Source: Cheiracanthium punctorium | Taxonomy: Eukaryota; Arthropoda; Arachnida; Araneae; Cheiracanthiidae | NCBI GenBank assembly: GCA_038373885.1 | Contig: JAWZYV010013139.1 | Span: 62,001 to 126,000, forward strand | Reading direction: 5' to 3' | DNA length: 64,000 nucleotides | Shown here: piece by piece, positions 23,458 through 33,705 of the stretch | How positions within the stretch are numbered: position 1 is the stretch's first letter | Layout of the letters: each line of letters starts with the position of its first letter | Position numbers and translations under genes: made by a program | Notes under the pieces: model-generated | What the model was told of the DNA's origin: nothing | Databases searched by the model: none | The model's input: the letters and a program-made list of their open reading frames with translations, nothing else

Positions 23458-23725
23458 TTTGGCGCCAAATTTGGCGATATTTCGGCGAAACTCGTCAATG
23501 TCGACGACATTTGGCGAGATTTTAAGCATGGACCAACAATGACAGATTATCGCCAAATTTGGTGATATTTCGCCAAAACTCGCCAAGAACGATGACAAAT
23601 GGCGATACTTTGGGCATGGACCAAATGACTGACTATCGCCAAATTTGGCGACATTTCGGCAAAACTCGCCAAGGTCGAGGACAGACGGCGAGATTTTGGG
23701 CATGTACCAAACAATGACTGACTGC
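23458..23725. repeat. About 87-bp tandem array rich in TTTGGCG motifs
   Basis: Three units begin at about 23463, 23549 and 23636, each with CGCCAAATTTGG, then GATATTTCG, AAACTCG and a terminal GGGCATGGACC-like phrase. A fourth, weaker unit lies near 23140-23240. At 23456-23470 the palindrome TTTGGCGCCAAA equals an E2F-type site; any regulatory role is speculation. Confidence 0.8.
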
Positions 23726-23799
23726 AATTGTATTATATTGAAGATGTCCATAGACATTAAAGTACTGAAATTCTTTTTGGTGGTCCTGTAAAGAAACTC

Positions 23800-24720
23800 C
23801 AGCAGATTGGAACCAAAAATCGAGATGCACAACTAGATGTTACAACAATCTTACATATGAAATTTCATAATAGTTTTTGAGATTTGAGAGTTAAATATGC
23901 ACACACGTACACCAAAAGTCGCCAAGCTTGGCGACTTTTGGCATAGTTCTTGAGGGAGGCACGTGACCGTGGTCGGACCATTACCTAACTTATGTGGTAG
24001 GACGGTATTGTGCTTGAAATGGATGAATGCCCCTAAAATTGCCATTGACCGTAATGTATTGGAAATCTTTTGAGTGTTCCTGTAGCAGAACTGTAAATGA
24101 TAAAGACACTTTTTTTAATGGAGAAATTCATTTTCTAACTCTTTACAGCATATATCACTCCGGAGTCGTTTGAAATAGCCCAAAACCTCTAAAATAACGC
24201 TTTGATGAATGTCGGCCCATAGAGCGTAATGTATTTCGAATCTTTTAGGCGGTTCTGTAGATAAACTATCCAGTCGAATGGAACCGAAAGGGGAGGTGCA
24301 CAACTAGATGTTACAACAATCCTAAATATAAAGTTTCAACATTCTACGCCTAATAGTTTTTGAGATATGCGAGTTTAATGAATTTCGGCCCATTGAGCGT
24401 AATGTATTTCGAATGTTTTGGGCGGTCCTGTAGATAAACTATCCAGTCGAATGGAACCAATAGGGGAGGTGCACAACTAGATGTTACAACTATCCAAAAT
24501 ATGAAGTTTCGACATTCTACGCCTAATAGTTTTTGAGTTAAGCGAGTTTAATGAATTTCGGCCCATAGAGCGTAATGTATTTCGAATCTTTTGGGCGGTC
24601 CTGTACATAAACTATACATTCGATTGCGACCAAAAGGGGAGGTGCACAACTAGATCATAGAACAATCCTAAATATCAAATCTCAACATTCTACGACCAAT
24701 AGTTTTTGAGATATGCGAGT
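23800..24720. repeat. About 170-180-bp tandem array, four to five units
   Basis: Units share GAGCGTAATGTATTTCGAAT, GGCGGTCCTGTAGATAAACT, CCAGTCGAATGGAACC, GGGGAGGTGCACAACTAGAT and TAGTTTTTGAGATATGCGAG. Clear units begin near 24210, 24380 and 24560, and more diverged ones upstream near 23270, 23730 and 24040. Confidence 0.85.
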
Positions 24721-25024
24721 TACATACATACGTACGTACGTACAGACGGCATGGAAAAACTGACCACAATAGACTCGCCGCTGGTCAAAATGAGTTGCAG
24801 ACGCGTTAATAGGATCGTGCATGCTAGCCTACGATGAGATGCATCGAAAAAATTCTTAAAATTATAGTTAGAGGTAGTCAAAATCGGTTTTTTTGTCGAA
24901 ATTTGGCCCCCAAAATTTTTCGGGATCACATTACTTCCTTATACTACGTACAAGGAAGTAAAAATTTAACATTGTTAAGTTTTAAAATTCTGAAACTTTT
25001 TATTTGCTAGATTTTAAGACGAAT

Positions 25025-25025
<1 letters not shown>

Positions 25026-25060
<35 letters not shown>
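25026..25060. repeat. TA microsatellite
   Basis: An AT dinucleotide run inside locus II; locus I has only a short AT stretch at the equivalent point (about 8455). Confidence 0.9.
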
Positions 25061-25458
25061 CTTTTATATTTGTTTAAAGTTATCTGAAATAACTTGTTTC
25101 ATATAGGTATTTTGAGAGTGTTTATGATTAACACTCTTTTTTTTTCGGATTTTTTCATAAGCACGTACTATTTTACGCCAATTTTCTAATTTAAAATATA
25201 TCTTAAATAACTTGTTATAATTGCCTTTTATGAGTTGGTTTAACTTTACAATATTTTTTTTTTCAAATTTAAACTTCAAACATTCATTATTTTCTGCTTC
25301 AAAATACATATATTTATTAATGAAACTTTTCAGTTAAATGTGTTTACTCATTTAAACTAAACATTTTAAAATTTCTTCGTCTGCTTAAAATTCTGCACAC
25401 AATCTAATAGAGATATTTAGTTATGTAACTTGGGAGTTATATAAAATCAACTCCTAAC

Positions 25459-26322
25459 CAGTGGCGGCTCGTGACTTGTTTCATTGGTGGGGAAAGGGGG
25501 GGGGAAAGCCAATTGGAATCGGGAATATATATATATATACATATACAGAAACCTATTCCCTCCGTAGATACAGTGCAAGTATTTAAAATTTTTCAAATGG
25601 TAAATGATTATAAAAATTACTATACAACTTTTGATATTTTTTACTTATTTATGTTAATATTGAAAACTTTGTTACTAAGCAAAATGACACGTTTAATTTT
25701 TATTTAGTATGTATGTCCTTTAAAGCTGCTTGTTCATAATTTTAAAATGATTTATTTACTTTAAAATCAATATTAACATATAAAATGCATTCACACATCG
25801 CATTTTGTAAACCAAGAAAACAAAACAGAAAAATACCTCACTGCGCTGCAAAAATACGATCACGCAAATTAAAAAATGATTTCCTCCTGAGCGGAAAATT
25901 TCGCCAATAACTACCGATTGGCGAAAATTTTCAGTACAGTCGTTTAGATCACGATGCGAGGGCCCAAAGATTTAGGCCCCGAAGACAGCGCCAAATAAGC
26001 CATATGGAAGCCAAGTTAATGACAACGTGAATATAGCTTTTGTGCTCAAATCAAATATGGCAACTCGATAAGCGGAGAAAGGACGCCAAGTTCATCGCAA
26101 ACAAGCCCATGGCCCCATGCATGGTTTAGATAGGGAAAAATCGCAACTATCGCTTTTTTAAGTGCTTTTCTTAATAGACAGTATTAAAATAGAGTAAAAT
26201 GTGTGCATTTTTTTAAAATAAAGGTAAATAATTAGTAGAACTGTGTTGCGTAATAGGAAGAAGCCTTGATTTACATGGTGGATAGCCGGTGGGGCCAGGC
26301 CCCTCTGGACGAGCCGCCACTG
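25459..26322. mobile_element. 864-bp non-autonomous hAT element
   Basis: Inverted ends CAGTGGCGGCTCGT and ACGAGCCGCCACTG (one base gained in the right copy) are flanked by perfect 8-bp duplications CTCCTAAC (25451-25458 and 26323-26330). The empty site is visible in locus I near 8971, where CTCCTAACCAATCAG is uninterrupted. No transposase frame is retained. Confidence 0.92.
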
Positions 26323-26709
26323 CTCCTAACCAATCAGAGAACGGATCTAAAATATAAATTATTTCTTCAATTATTTTACAAATGTAAAATATTTTCATGT
26401 ATATATATATATATATATATGTCAGGAAGAAGTAACTGCACAACTCAACTCCACCGTTAAACAACTGACAGCGGGAATGCGATTCGAAAATCGCGAGGCA
26501 GAAGAGAAACAGCTCTGCGTTAGCCAGACGACGTGTAGAAGACGATGTTCCCCCCCTTTTTTTTATTGTTTGTTTAAAAATAATGCTTGAACGACGTAAC
26601 TTTATATATTTCTTTTGTTAATATTAATTGCTGTAAATATAACCCAGAATTATTCGAATTCTTTATTGCTCGAGTGGTTATTCTTCACCCCTTTCAGCCA
26701 GCCCACCTT

Positions 26710-26710
26710 A

Positions 26711-26744
<34 letters not shown>
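26710..26744. repeat. CA/TA microsatellite
   Basis: About 12 CA units followed by a short TA run, between the two promoter-like units of locus II. Confidence 0.9.
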
Positions 26745-26745
<1 letters not shown>

Positions 26746-26982
26746 AAATTTGACTTCTTAAAAAAAACCGCGTTAAATAAAATTCCACTTTCTCTAAATA
26801 GTTAAATTCCGTCGTTTGCTTAAAATTCTGTGCACTTGCTGACCCAAATATTTAGTTATCTCTGACATGAGAGTTAGAGAAATCAGTATCTAACAATTCA
26901 GATGTTTCTTTTATGTGACGCCTGATTTAAATAACAAAAACATAAGATATTACTTTACGGACTGAGTTCGTATTCCCTTTCT

Positions 26983-27140
26983 GTTTTTTCTTTTAACGCT
27001 CGCATCCATCTATTGAATATGGCTGAAAGCTCAAAGGGACGTGGATCATTTCCCGTGTCAAATTCAGCTGGAACTCGATGAAACGTTTTTCCACGTGATC
27101 GAAAATCACGTACAAAATAAAGATGGCTGTGCGACTGAAA
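26983..27140 (-). other. Conserved block of the old repeat, locus II copy
   Basis: The minus strand holds a 63-codon open frame here (26955-27146) reading VRDFRSRGK near its start and DPRPFELS later. The locus I copy (9077-9240) agrees except for five changed codons in about 30, of which three alter the residue, and a one-base insertion. That ratio does not by itself show protein-level selection, and no family was recognised. Confidence 0.4.
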
Positions 27141-27370
27141 TACCATGAGAATATCATAAAGGAAAAAAAATGAATTCCAAAGAATTTATTTTGTATCTAT
27201 AAGCTGGAAGGTGTCAGGAATAATTTTATTGACTGCAGGAGGTACTTGCAGAGCTGCCTAATGGATATAAATGATAAGATTTCATTATTTGCAGCACAAA
27301 TCGATAGCTTTAGCTCGTGAAAAGTTTATCTGAATTTCTTGAATTGACAGGCTTTGAAAACTTTTGTACT

Positions 27371-27795
27371 TTGATATATATACGCATATATATAAGAGAG
27401 ATAGAGAAAGAATCTAAGCTTTAAGCAGACAAATTCTTGAATTATCTCTTAAGAAATAAAAGTACAGTATTTCACCTTGCATTTGATAATTTTATTATTT
27501 ATCTAAACCTATCTTAATGATTTAAAATTTCACTTTTAATTTAATTAATAGTTTGTGGAAATTGTGTGCGTTAATTCTTTTTAAATCGAGGACAAAAATG
27601 TGATAGTACACTCTGGAAAATTATTTTTTCCATTCACGGAAATTTTACTGTCAGTAGTGCTGCCGGAATATTTCCGTTATTTGAAGAATATTCGTTTCCT
27701 TTTTTCTCCTATCAATTGAAGAAACTTCATCAGATTCAAAATTTTTTCACGGGTAGTGAAAAAATTCGAGTGTGAAAAGGTCAAGTTTTTTAGGT
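27371..27795. other. Nothing recognised
   Basis: AT-rich sequence downstream of locus II. No gene was seen. Confidence 0.5.
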
Positions 27796-27900
27796 GAAGA
27801 AGGTCAGGTTCTCCAGGTGTTTGTTACTGAAGAAGGGCAAACAAGGTGAAGAACGTCAGGTTCTTCAGGTGTTTGTCACTGAAGAAGGGCAAAAAAGTTT
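27796..27900 (+). repeat. About 52-bp tandem duplication
   Basis: Two units share GGTGAAGAA, GTCAGGTTCT, CAGGTGTTTGT, ACTGAAGAAGGGCAAA. Both units show only a few substitutions. Confidence 0.85.
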
Positions 27901-28019
27901 TTGCTCGAAATAGCTGTCTCGCCGTTGAAGTAATCTTTACTGTGCTATTTTACAAAGTTTTACATTATTTTGTGTTTTAAACGCCAGTTATTTTGAGTGA
28001 TTTTTATTAACCTTCATCT

Positions 28020-28557
28020 TAGTTACAGTCAATAAACTTCTTCTCAACAATAGAATTAATTGGACCAGAACCTGCAAATACTTGCGTGTGATGATTGACT
28101 CCCGTCTGACATGGAATGCACAGGTGTTTTACGCCCGAAACAAAATGGTTGGAGCAACAACAACAACAAAAAAAAATAGAAAAGCTGCTTTTCCAAAATA
28201 AGCTCAGCCGTGAAAATAAAGTTAAATTATATAAAAGCATAGTGCTTACTGCGGCGACTTACGCCATCCAAATCTGGGGATATACCGCCAAAACCGATCT
28301 AGATGTATTATCACGAAAACACGACGCAATTGTCCGCCGAATAAAGCATGGACACAGGGTACCTGACTAATACTGTTATTCGGCGCGATCTAGGAATACC
28401 TTCCTTTAGAAAAATTGCCCATCAGATTGGTGAAAATGTCTTCACCCATCTCGGTAATGTTGAGAACGAACTATTGGCTGAGCTGCCAGATTACGATTTC
28501 CGAGAAAAAGTAAACTGTAAAAGACCCACGGCGGTCTTACACTTAGATACCGTCTAG
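28020..28557 (+). pseudogene. LINE (jockey-type) reverse transcriptase 3' end, broken
   Basis: Contains the region after the catalytic reverse transcriptase domain of jockey-like LINEs. It reads YLRVMIDSRLTWNAQ near 28076, then KLSRENKVKLYKSIVLTAATYA and IWGYTAKTD up to about 28300. The frame shifts near 28350 and resumes with IRRDLGIPSFRKIAHQIGE. The usual terminal stop is plausible at 28555-28557. The 5' part with the YADD motif is missing, as expected for 5' truncation. It may or may not be the same family as the LINE at 55318-56919, because the two pieces do not overlap. Confidence 0.85.
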
Positions 28558-28620
28558 GAATTCTGCAGCTGCTATTCTACTGTTTTTTGTGTCTAAAATA
28601 TGTTCATAACTAATAATTTA

Positions 28621-29023
28621 TTAGGCTGTAACGAAAGTTTCCCGCCATCGTAAACATCGTAAGTACACAGTTCGCGTTGGCGTATTTGCTTATATTTTGT
28701 CAAACGATTTTTGGCATTTGAAAGAAAGAGACTTATTTTATAACACTGTGTTATGAAATCTGTAAAAAAATATAGTTATCATTAAGTACAAGGTGTGTCA
28801 AATGGAACTATCACTCTAGAGGATTAGAACAATCATTTAATTCAGGCTGTGTTGCAAAAAGTCAGCTACATAATATCAACGAATTACGAGTACAGCTTTA
28901 AGTACTATTGTTGTATCATGTGACACTGTGCAGGTTTGGTACCGAAAGTTCAAAACAGTTATCTAAGGAGTTAGAAGTGAGTTTTTCAGGCAGATAGGGC
29001 GGAAAACTTTCGTTACGACCTGA
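28621..29023. mobile_element. 403-bp mariner-derived MITE
   Basis: Ends TTAGGCTGTAACGAAAGT and, inverted, TCAGGTCGTAACGAAAGT lie next to TA on both sides (28619-28620 and 29024-29025). The inner arms extend to TTTCCCGCC/TTTTCCGCC. The interior retains a trace of a mariner helix-turn-helix (VQVWYRKFK, near 28935), so it derives from an autonomous mariner by internal deletion. Confidence 0.88.
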
Positions 29024-29219
29024 TATAATGATTAGGCGCTTAAGTGTCAGGTTTGCAGTGGAAAAATACAATTAAATCCTCTGTAGGGGAAAAAACTAAA
29101 TTACTTTCTAAGGAAGATAGATAAAAAATTTAAATGGCTTTGGAAAGCTAAAAGGTGCAATTATAATATTTCAGCAAAATTGAGAAATCTATATTTTCAT
29201 CCAAAATAACGTTTTAAAA

Positions 29220-29280
29220 GTGTACGGCTGATATATTATTATACCTGATTGTGTACGGCTGATATATTATTATACCTGAT
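29220..29280 (+). repeat. 31-bp perfect tandem duplication
   Basis: GTGTACGGCTGATATATTAT and the following 10 bases are repeated exactly at 29251-29280. A short ATATTATTAT extension follows. Confidence 0.95.
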
Positions 29281-30523
29281 ATATTATTATCTAATTTTTT
29301 ATCTATGTACATATTGCTGTTTTATTATTTACATTGTAAAAAATTGTTTTTCTTGACTTGACCACGCCTCACATGGAGGCCCCATTTATTTAATATTTGA
29401 ACAAAAAAGGATTTTGACTAAGAAACTGGAAATGTAGCCTTCAATGGCCTAGGTGTTCCATGAAATAAGATTTTGTCATGTTGTCATAAACTTCTTCTCG
29501 ACAGTCCCTTGCATCTCAATACGGGTTTTGTAGCGTGGAACTTAATTCCTTTCTTTCATATTCGCAGAACACTCCAATGAAAACTGGATCGTATTCTATG
29601 CGTGTTCTTGCATCACGTGGAAGAACGATTCGATCGCTTTCAGCAGATCAATCTGACACGTGACATGATGTGCTTTATTCTGAGTTTCGGAGCAGAGACG
29701 ACTGCGAACCAAATGTCGATTTTAAATGATGGAAAAATATCTCCCATTTTTTTTTTTCATTTTTAGGAAACTGAACATTGTATTGGAGTAGAATTATGCA
29801 TGATGTTCGTTGTAAAAAAGCGTATTTTCAAGTCTGTTATGGCTAAGAGGGTTTGGTTTGTGTTTTTGAGCAATGTGGGTATACCAAGATCTTAAATTTT
29901 GCTAATATAAAAAAGATACAGATTATATACTTCAGTTTAACATTTTTGATTTCACATTGATCTCTCACTTATGCGCGGGTGCAAGGGACAGCCAGAAAAA
30001 CACGCATCAGCGAAAAACGTGCATAAACGAAAAACTACAAAAGTAGCTTAAAAAGGAAATATCAGTACATTGAACTACATCATGTTCTTAATTAATACAG
30101 TGCATACACTGAAAAATGTAGCTGTAAATGTAATTGAGATGAATTTCAAAAATGATTTTTTAATAAATGGTACTATTTCTGCTGAAGTGTAAATTGTTAC
30201 ATACGCAAATTTCGTTGCACTCCTATTAATAATTTCTCAGAAAACAATTTAATATCGAAAATTGATAAAAAGGGTAAAATTTTTGCGACAAGCATCATCT
30301 GTTTAGATGTAATTACACCACTCGATAGCTGAAGGGTCAAAGAATTCGTAACGTTGAGTGAGGACTGTAACGCAGAGCTTTCGGCTTTGGGAGTCCCTTG
30401 AAAAGAAATTTCGAACTAAGAGCCTTTCTTTTGCCAAGCCCATAAGTGAGAGTTGCTTTCTTAATGCAGCGCATAAATGAATGAGAACTCTCATTGCTTT
30501 TCTAAATCTCCCGTCGAGATCTT
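29281..30523. other. Nothing recognised
   Basis: Mostly AT-rich. A short GC-richer stretch near 29970-30050 (CTTATGCGCGGGTGC, CGTGCATAAACG) resembles transposon ends, but no partner terminus was found. Confidence 0.5.
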
Positions 30524-30527
30524 TTAA

Positions 30528-31193
30528 CCCTTTAACGCGCAGTGTTCCCACTCTGGCCACACCCAACTCTAATGTTTTGACTGTTGCCAGCCACGAAGAA
30601 TAGATTGGATTTCTATAAAAATAGAGAGAGAGATCCGCGAGAATCCTTTACTTTTTAGCACGTCATTTCCCGTAAAAAAAATGGTCACGATTATTTTTAA
30701 CAGCACTGACATCTGCTGAAAAATGGAAGGATGCGAGAACAGCTGGATAGATGGCCCAATGCTGAAAAAAGGGCAGCCGTTGCCATCGCTCGACTTAACT
30801 ACCAGCAAGATGGCGGACGACTGGAACGGTCATCGCGTGCCACAGATCTAGAGACCCTTTTTTGACGACAACTGGCTGTGCCGCTCAGCGTTTCGATCGT
30901 CCGCCATCTTGCTGCTAGTTAAGTCGAGCGATGGCAACGGCTGCCCTTTTTTCAGCATTGGGCAATCTATCCAGCTGTTCTCGCATTCTTCCATTTTTCA
31001 GCAGATATCAGTGCTGTTAAAAATAATCGCGACAATCTTTTTACGGGAAATGACGTGCTAAAAAGTAAAGGATTCTCGCGGAGCTATGTCACCCGCAACT
31101 GTTTATAGAAATCCAATCTATTCTTTGTGACTGGCAACAGTCAAAACGTCAGAGTTTGGTGTTCCCAGAGCGGTATCACTGCGCGTTAAAGGG
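30528..31193. mobile_element. Foldback TTAA element, copy 1 (666 bp)
   Basis: Flanked by TTAA (30524-30527 and 31194-31197), with ends CCCTTTAACGCGCAG and CTGCGCGTTAAAGGG. The whole unit is one long inverted repeat: arms of about 300 bp (30528-30828 and about 30890-31193) around a loop of about 60 bp. TTAA targets and CCC termini are the piggyBac pattern. There is no transposase; short reading frames inside are by-products of the palindrome. Related copies lie at 45272-45599 and 53151-53652. Confidence 0.9.
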
Positions 31194-31197
31194 TTAA

Positions 31198-32580
31198 AGA
31201 TGCAAAGGTTAAAAAAAATTTAAAGTATATTTTAGAGATTTTCATCTATTTCAAACAATACTAAAGCTAATAAATGGTATTTAAGTTTACAAAGTAATAC
31301 TTTCTAGCGAACGCAGGCTGTATAGCTTTATAGCCACGGGAAAAGAAAGATTTTTTTCCCCGTGGCACACAAAATAATTCTAATACATTGCTCACTAAGG
31401 GCATTCATTGTTTAGAAATTATCTTAACTAAGGAGGCATTAACCTATTTTTAAAAAATATTAAAGCTTACAAAATAGTTTTCTCCAAGGAAACAGTGTTA
31501 ATAGCATTTATAGTTATTCTAACGGGAGAATTCAAAAAACTCCACTAGATCGCGATGTATGAAAAATTTAATGATCTTAATCTGTATAAAATACGAAACA
31601 GTATGTATTAGACTTTTACAACTGGTTACTCTTCATTTAAAGCATGGATATAGCACTTAAAGTTCTTTTACAAGGCCAAGTAAACTCGACTCGTCAAGTT
31701 AGGCACAAAAGGGGATGTTGTAGCGGAAAATGTTTTAAAATCGATGCATTTAACCTGATTTTGGGGGAGCTTTTTCTTTAATATTCATATTATAATTCGA
31801 ATTAAACTGTCAGTAAAGCAGTTGGTTTTCATTCTTTTGAAAAGTCTTACTTAAGACATGTCTGGAAAGTGATGAATCTGTATAAAATCACAGGAGAAAA
31901 ATTACATTAATTTTTACAGAACTTATGTTGAAATTGGTATGCAATAAAATGCAATTAGTAAGTATTTGTAAAACATCATTATATAAAGAGAAAAAATGCT
32001 TCATATATAATATTTTCATTTGTTTTATTCATCCTGAAACTAAAAAAGGAAGCGAACTAAATTTAATTGCATTTCGTTTAAAGTTTGAAAGAGGACTTAA
32101 TTACTTCTTAATGAGAATTTTTCCTTAAGAATCTTTTTGTCTTCAAATGATTTGTGTTGTTAAAATAATTGATTTAATGAAAATTAAAGTACTAAAATGG
32201 ATAAACTTTTTTGTAGTTCTCAGAAAAAATGTAATTTTTATCGTCTAAATTAATAAAATACTTGAGGTAGTCTGTTTGTAATTATTTCCCTCGTTTTCCA
32301 CTGGCCTACCTCATCAGAATTTTTTAGAAATTCTCTAGTGACAAATATATGATATGTTGCTGGTCCAAAATGTTCAACCATTTGAAGAAAGTGGCTGTAC
32401 TAAAACAGATATGTTTCAAAATTTTAAACTTTTCTGTTCGATTTGAACATATTAATAAAATTATGCTTTTTTTTGTGAAAAGTTAGTAGTGCAGCTGAAC
32501 TATTTAAATCAACTTCAAATACAATTGTGTCCATAATTAGGTTACAAATAAACAAATAGGTTAAAAAAAGGTTTTATTGA
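31198..32580. other. Intergenic DNA with a weak internal repeat
   Basis: Segments near 31250-31345 and 31440-31530 look distantly alike (AATACTAAAGCT, TATAGTTATT/TATAGCTTTA, ACGGGA). Otherwise there is no gene or element boundary. Confidence 0.4.
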
Positions 32581-32589
32581 CAAAAATTG

Positions 32590-33080
32590 GATTTAACTTC
32601 TTCAGAACCGGCATAAATCTCACGTTTCAAATTAAAGAACAATTTCATTATCGTTTTAAAAATAAACATTGTACTTACAAATGGTAAGGGGAAAGCGTAG
32701 TTTAAAATATTTTTTAGAATAAAAGCCTAGTTCCCAAGCTCTGTTTCAGTAGTAAAGTATTGTTACCATTTGCCAAGAAACTTTTAAAGGTAATTGATGA
32801 ACGTAAGTTGCTTTCAGCTACATTTTGAGAAAAAATATTCACAAATTCAACTTGGGAAATTTCAATGACATTCAAATATTCTTTTTTGTAAGGGCAAACA
32901 AAAATAAAATGTGCACGTCGGTGTGCAGGGTTTACACATTCACATGAGAAAATCATTTTAGTCAAAATTAAAGCGTCCAAGGATGTGTACGTCAGTTTAG
33001 AATGACAAAAATCTTGAAGAATCGTTTTAACAGTGGAAACGCGAGGATCCACATATGTGGATGTCTGGAGGGAAGAGGTT
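32590..33080 (+). repeat. Old AT-rich dispersed repeat, locus III (partial)
   Basis: Matches 4410-4490 and then 5320-5720 of locus I. Shared strings include TTTTTAGAATAAAAGCCTA, CTCTGTTTCAG, GGGCAAACAAA, TGTGTACGTCAGTTTAGAA and CGTTTTAACAGTGGAAACGC. The intervening locus I sequence (about 4500-5320) is absent here, so this is a deleted copy or locus I has gained sequence. Confidence 0.8.
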
Positions 33081-33088
33081 TATCGTGA

Positions 33089-33268
33089 CCATCGTGATTC
33101 TACCGGGCTTGATTGTGCACTCCGATGAGTCATCCAAAGAGGCCTACGGATGCTCGCTTATTGGTTCCAGCACTTAGATACGTCATCTGACGGCCGAATC
33201 TAACCAATAAGGAAACGTCCGTAGGCCTCTTTCGGAGTGCGCCAGCAGGCCCGCTAGAATCACTATGG
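33089..33268. mobile_element. 180-bp palindromic MITE
   Basis: Outer arms CCATCGTGATTCTACCGGGC and the inverse of GCCCGCTAGAATCACTATGG are followed inward by GCACTCCGA and AGAGGCCTACGGA on both sides, then TTATTGGTT/AACCAATAA. The unit is a near-complete palindrome. A target duplication is not clear, so the superfamily is open. Confidence 0.8.
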
Positions 33269-33470
33269 CCCCGGGTTAATGCACATGGAAATTTGGTGCA
33301 ACGATACGTCATACTGTAAGGCAGAGAATGATATTAAAACATTTGGGCAAGAGTTCATTGTAGGCTTATATGAAAACGGACATAAGTTGTGCCATAACTC
33401 TTTATTCCTTCTTCTACTAAGAGGTGAGGCTACTTCATACAGCTGTGCAAATCGAGCTTTCATACTGTTA

Positions 33471-33697
33471 GCCCCAACATGGCCGAATAGATAAGGCACT
33501 CAAAATGGTAGACTTCAGAAGTGTTAAGGTGCCAGGTTCAAGCCCGTCGATCTAAAGGTCTGGAGTTTTGGTCAGTTTTATCAAAATGTAACGCGTATGC
33601 TCGTTAAAACTCTTTAGAAAGACTTCCGAATTAAGACATCCCACATCCCAGGCAGTAGCCCATGCGTAGCATTGCCGTATCAACACAAACAAACTTG
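33471..33697 (+). mobile_element. tRNA-derived SINE, family 1, second copy
   Basis: The A-box-like GGCCGAATAGATAAGGC and B box GGTTCAAGCCC sit in the head. The tail is ACACAAACAAAC. TACTGTTA flanks both sides (33463-33470 and 33698-33705). Length and tail match the copy at 10969-11200. Confidence 0.85.
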
Positions 33698-33705
33698 TAC
33701 TGTTA

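Larger units (their letters stand above)
23011..24959. mobile_element. Tandem-repeat element with CGCCAAA-rich arrays and short terminal inverted repeats
   Basis: The left end ACTTCCTTGCACGT (23011-23024) matches the inverse of the right end, ACTTCCTTGTACGT, at 24946-24959, 13 of 14 bases. The right end is itself a hairpin (ACTTCCTTATAC, then GTACAAGGAAGT). Locus I runs across this point without the insert. The interior has two tandem arrays and, near the right end, a GTACGTACGTACAGACGGC segment. No transposase frame is seen. The end structure is suggestive, but the class is unknown. Confidence 0.6.
22390..27370 (+). repeat. Old AT-rich dispersed repeat, locus II
   Basis: Colinear with locus I (3880-4330, then 8160-9480) once two insertions are removed: the tandem-repeat element at about 23011-24959 and the hAT element at 25459-26322. 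The best preserved block is 26790-27330 against 8880-9390, including GAAAGCTCAAAGGGACGTGG and CGTGTCAAATTCAGCTGGAA. The sequence between the Tigger end and 22390 is AT-rich with no gene. Confidence 0.75.

Noticed and set aside
30569..30808. Open frame in the foldback element, also mirrored at 53215-53589
   Set aside because: Produced by the palindromic MITE arms; it is not conserved as a frame between copies.
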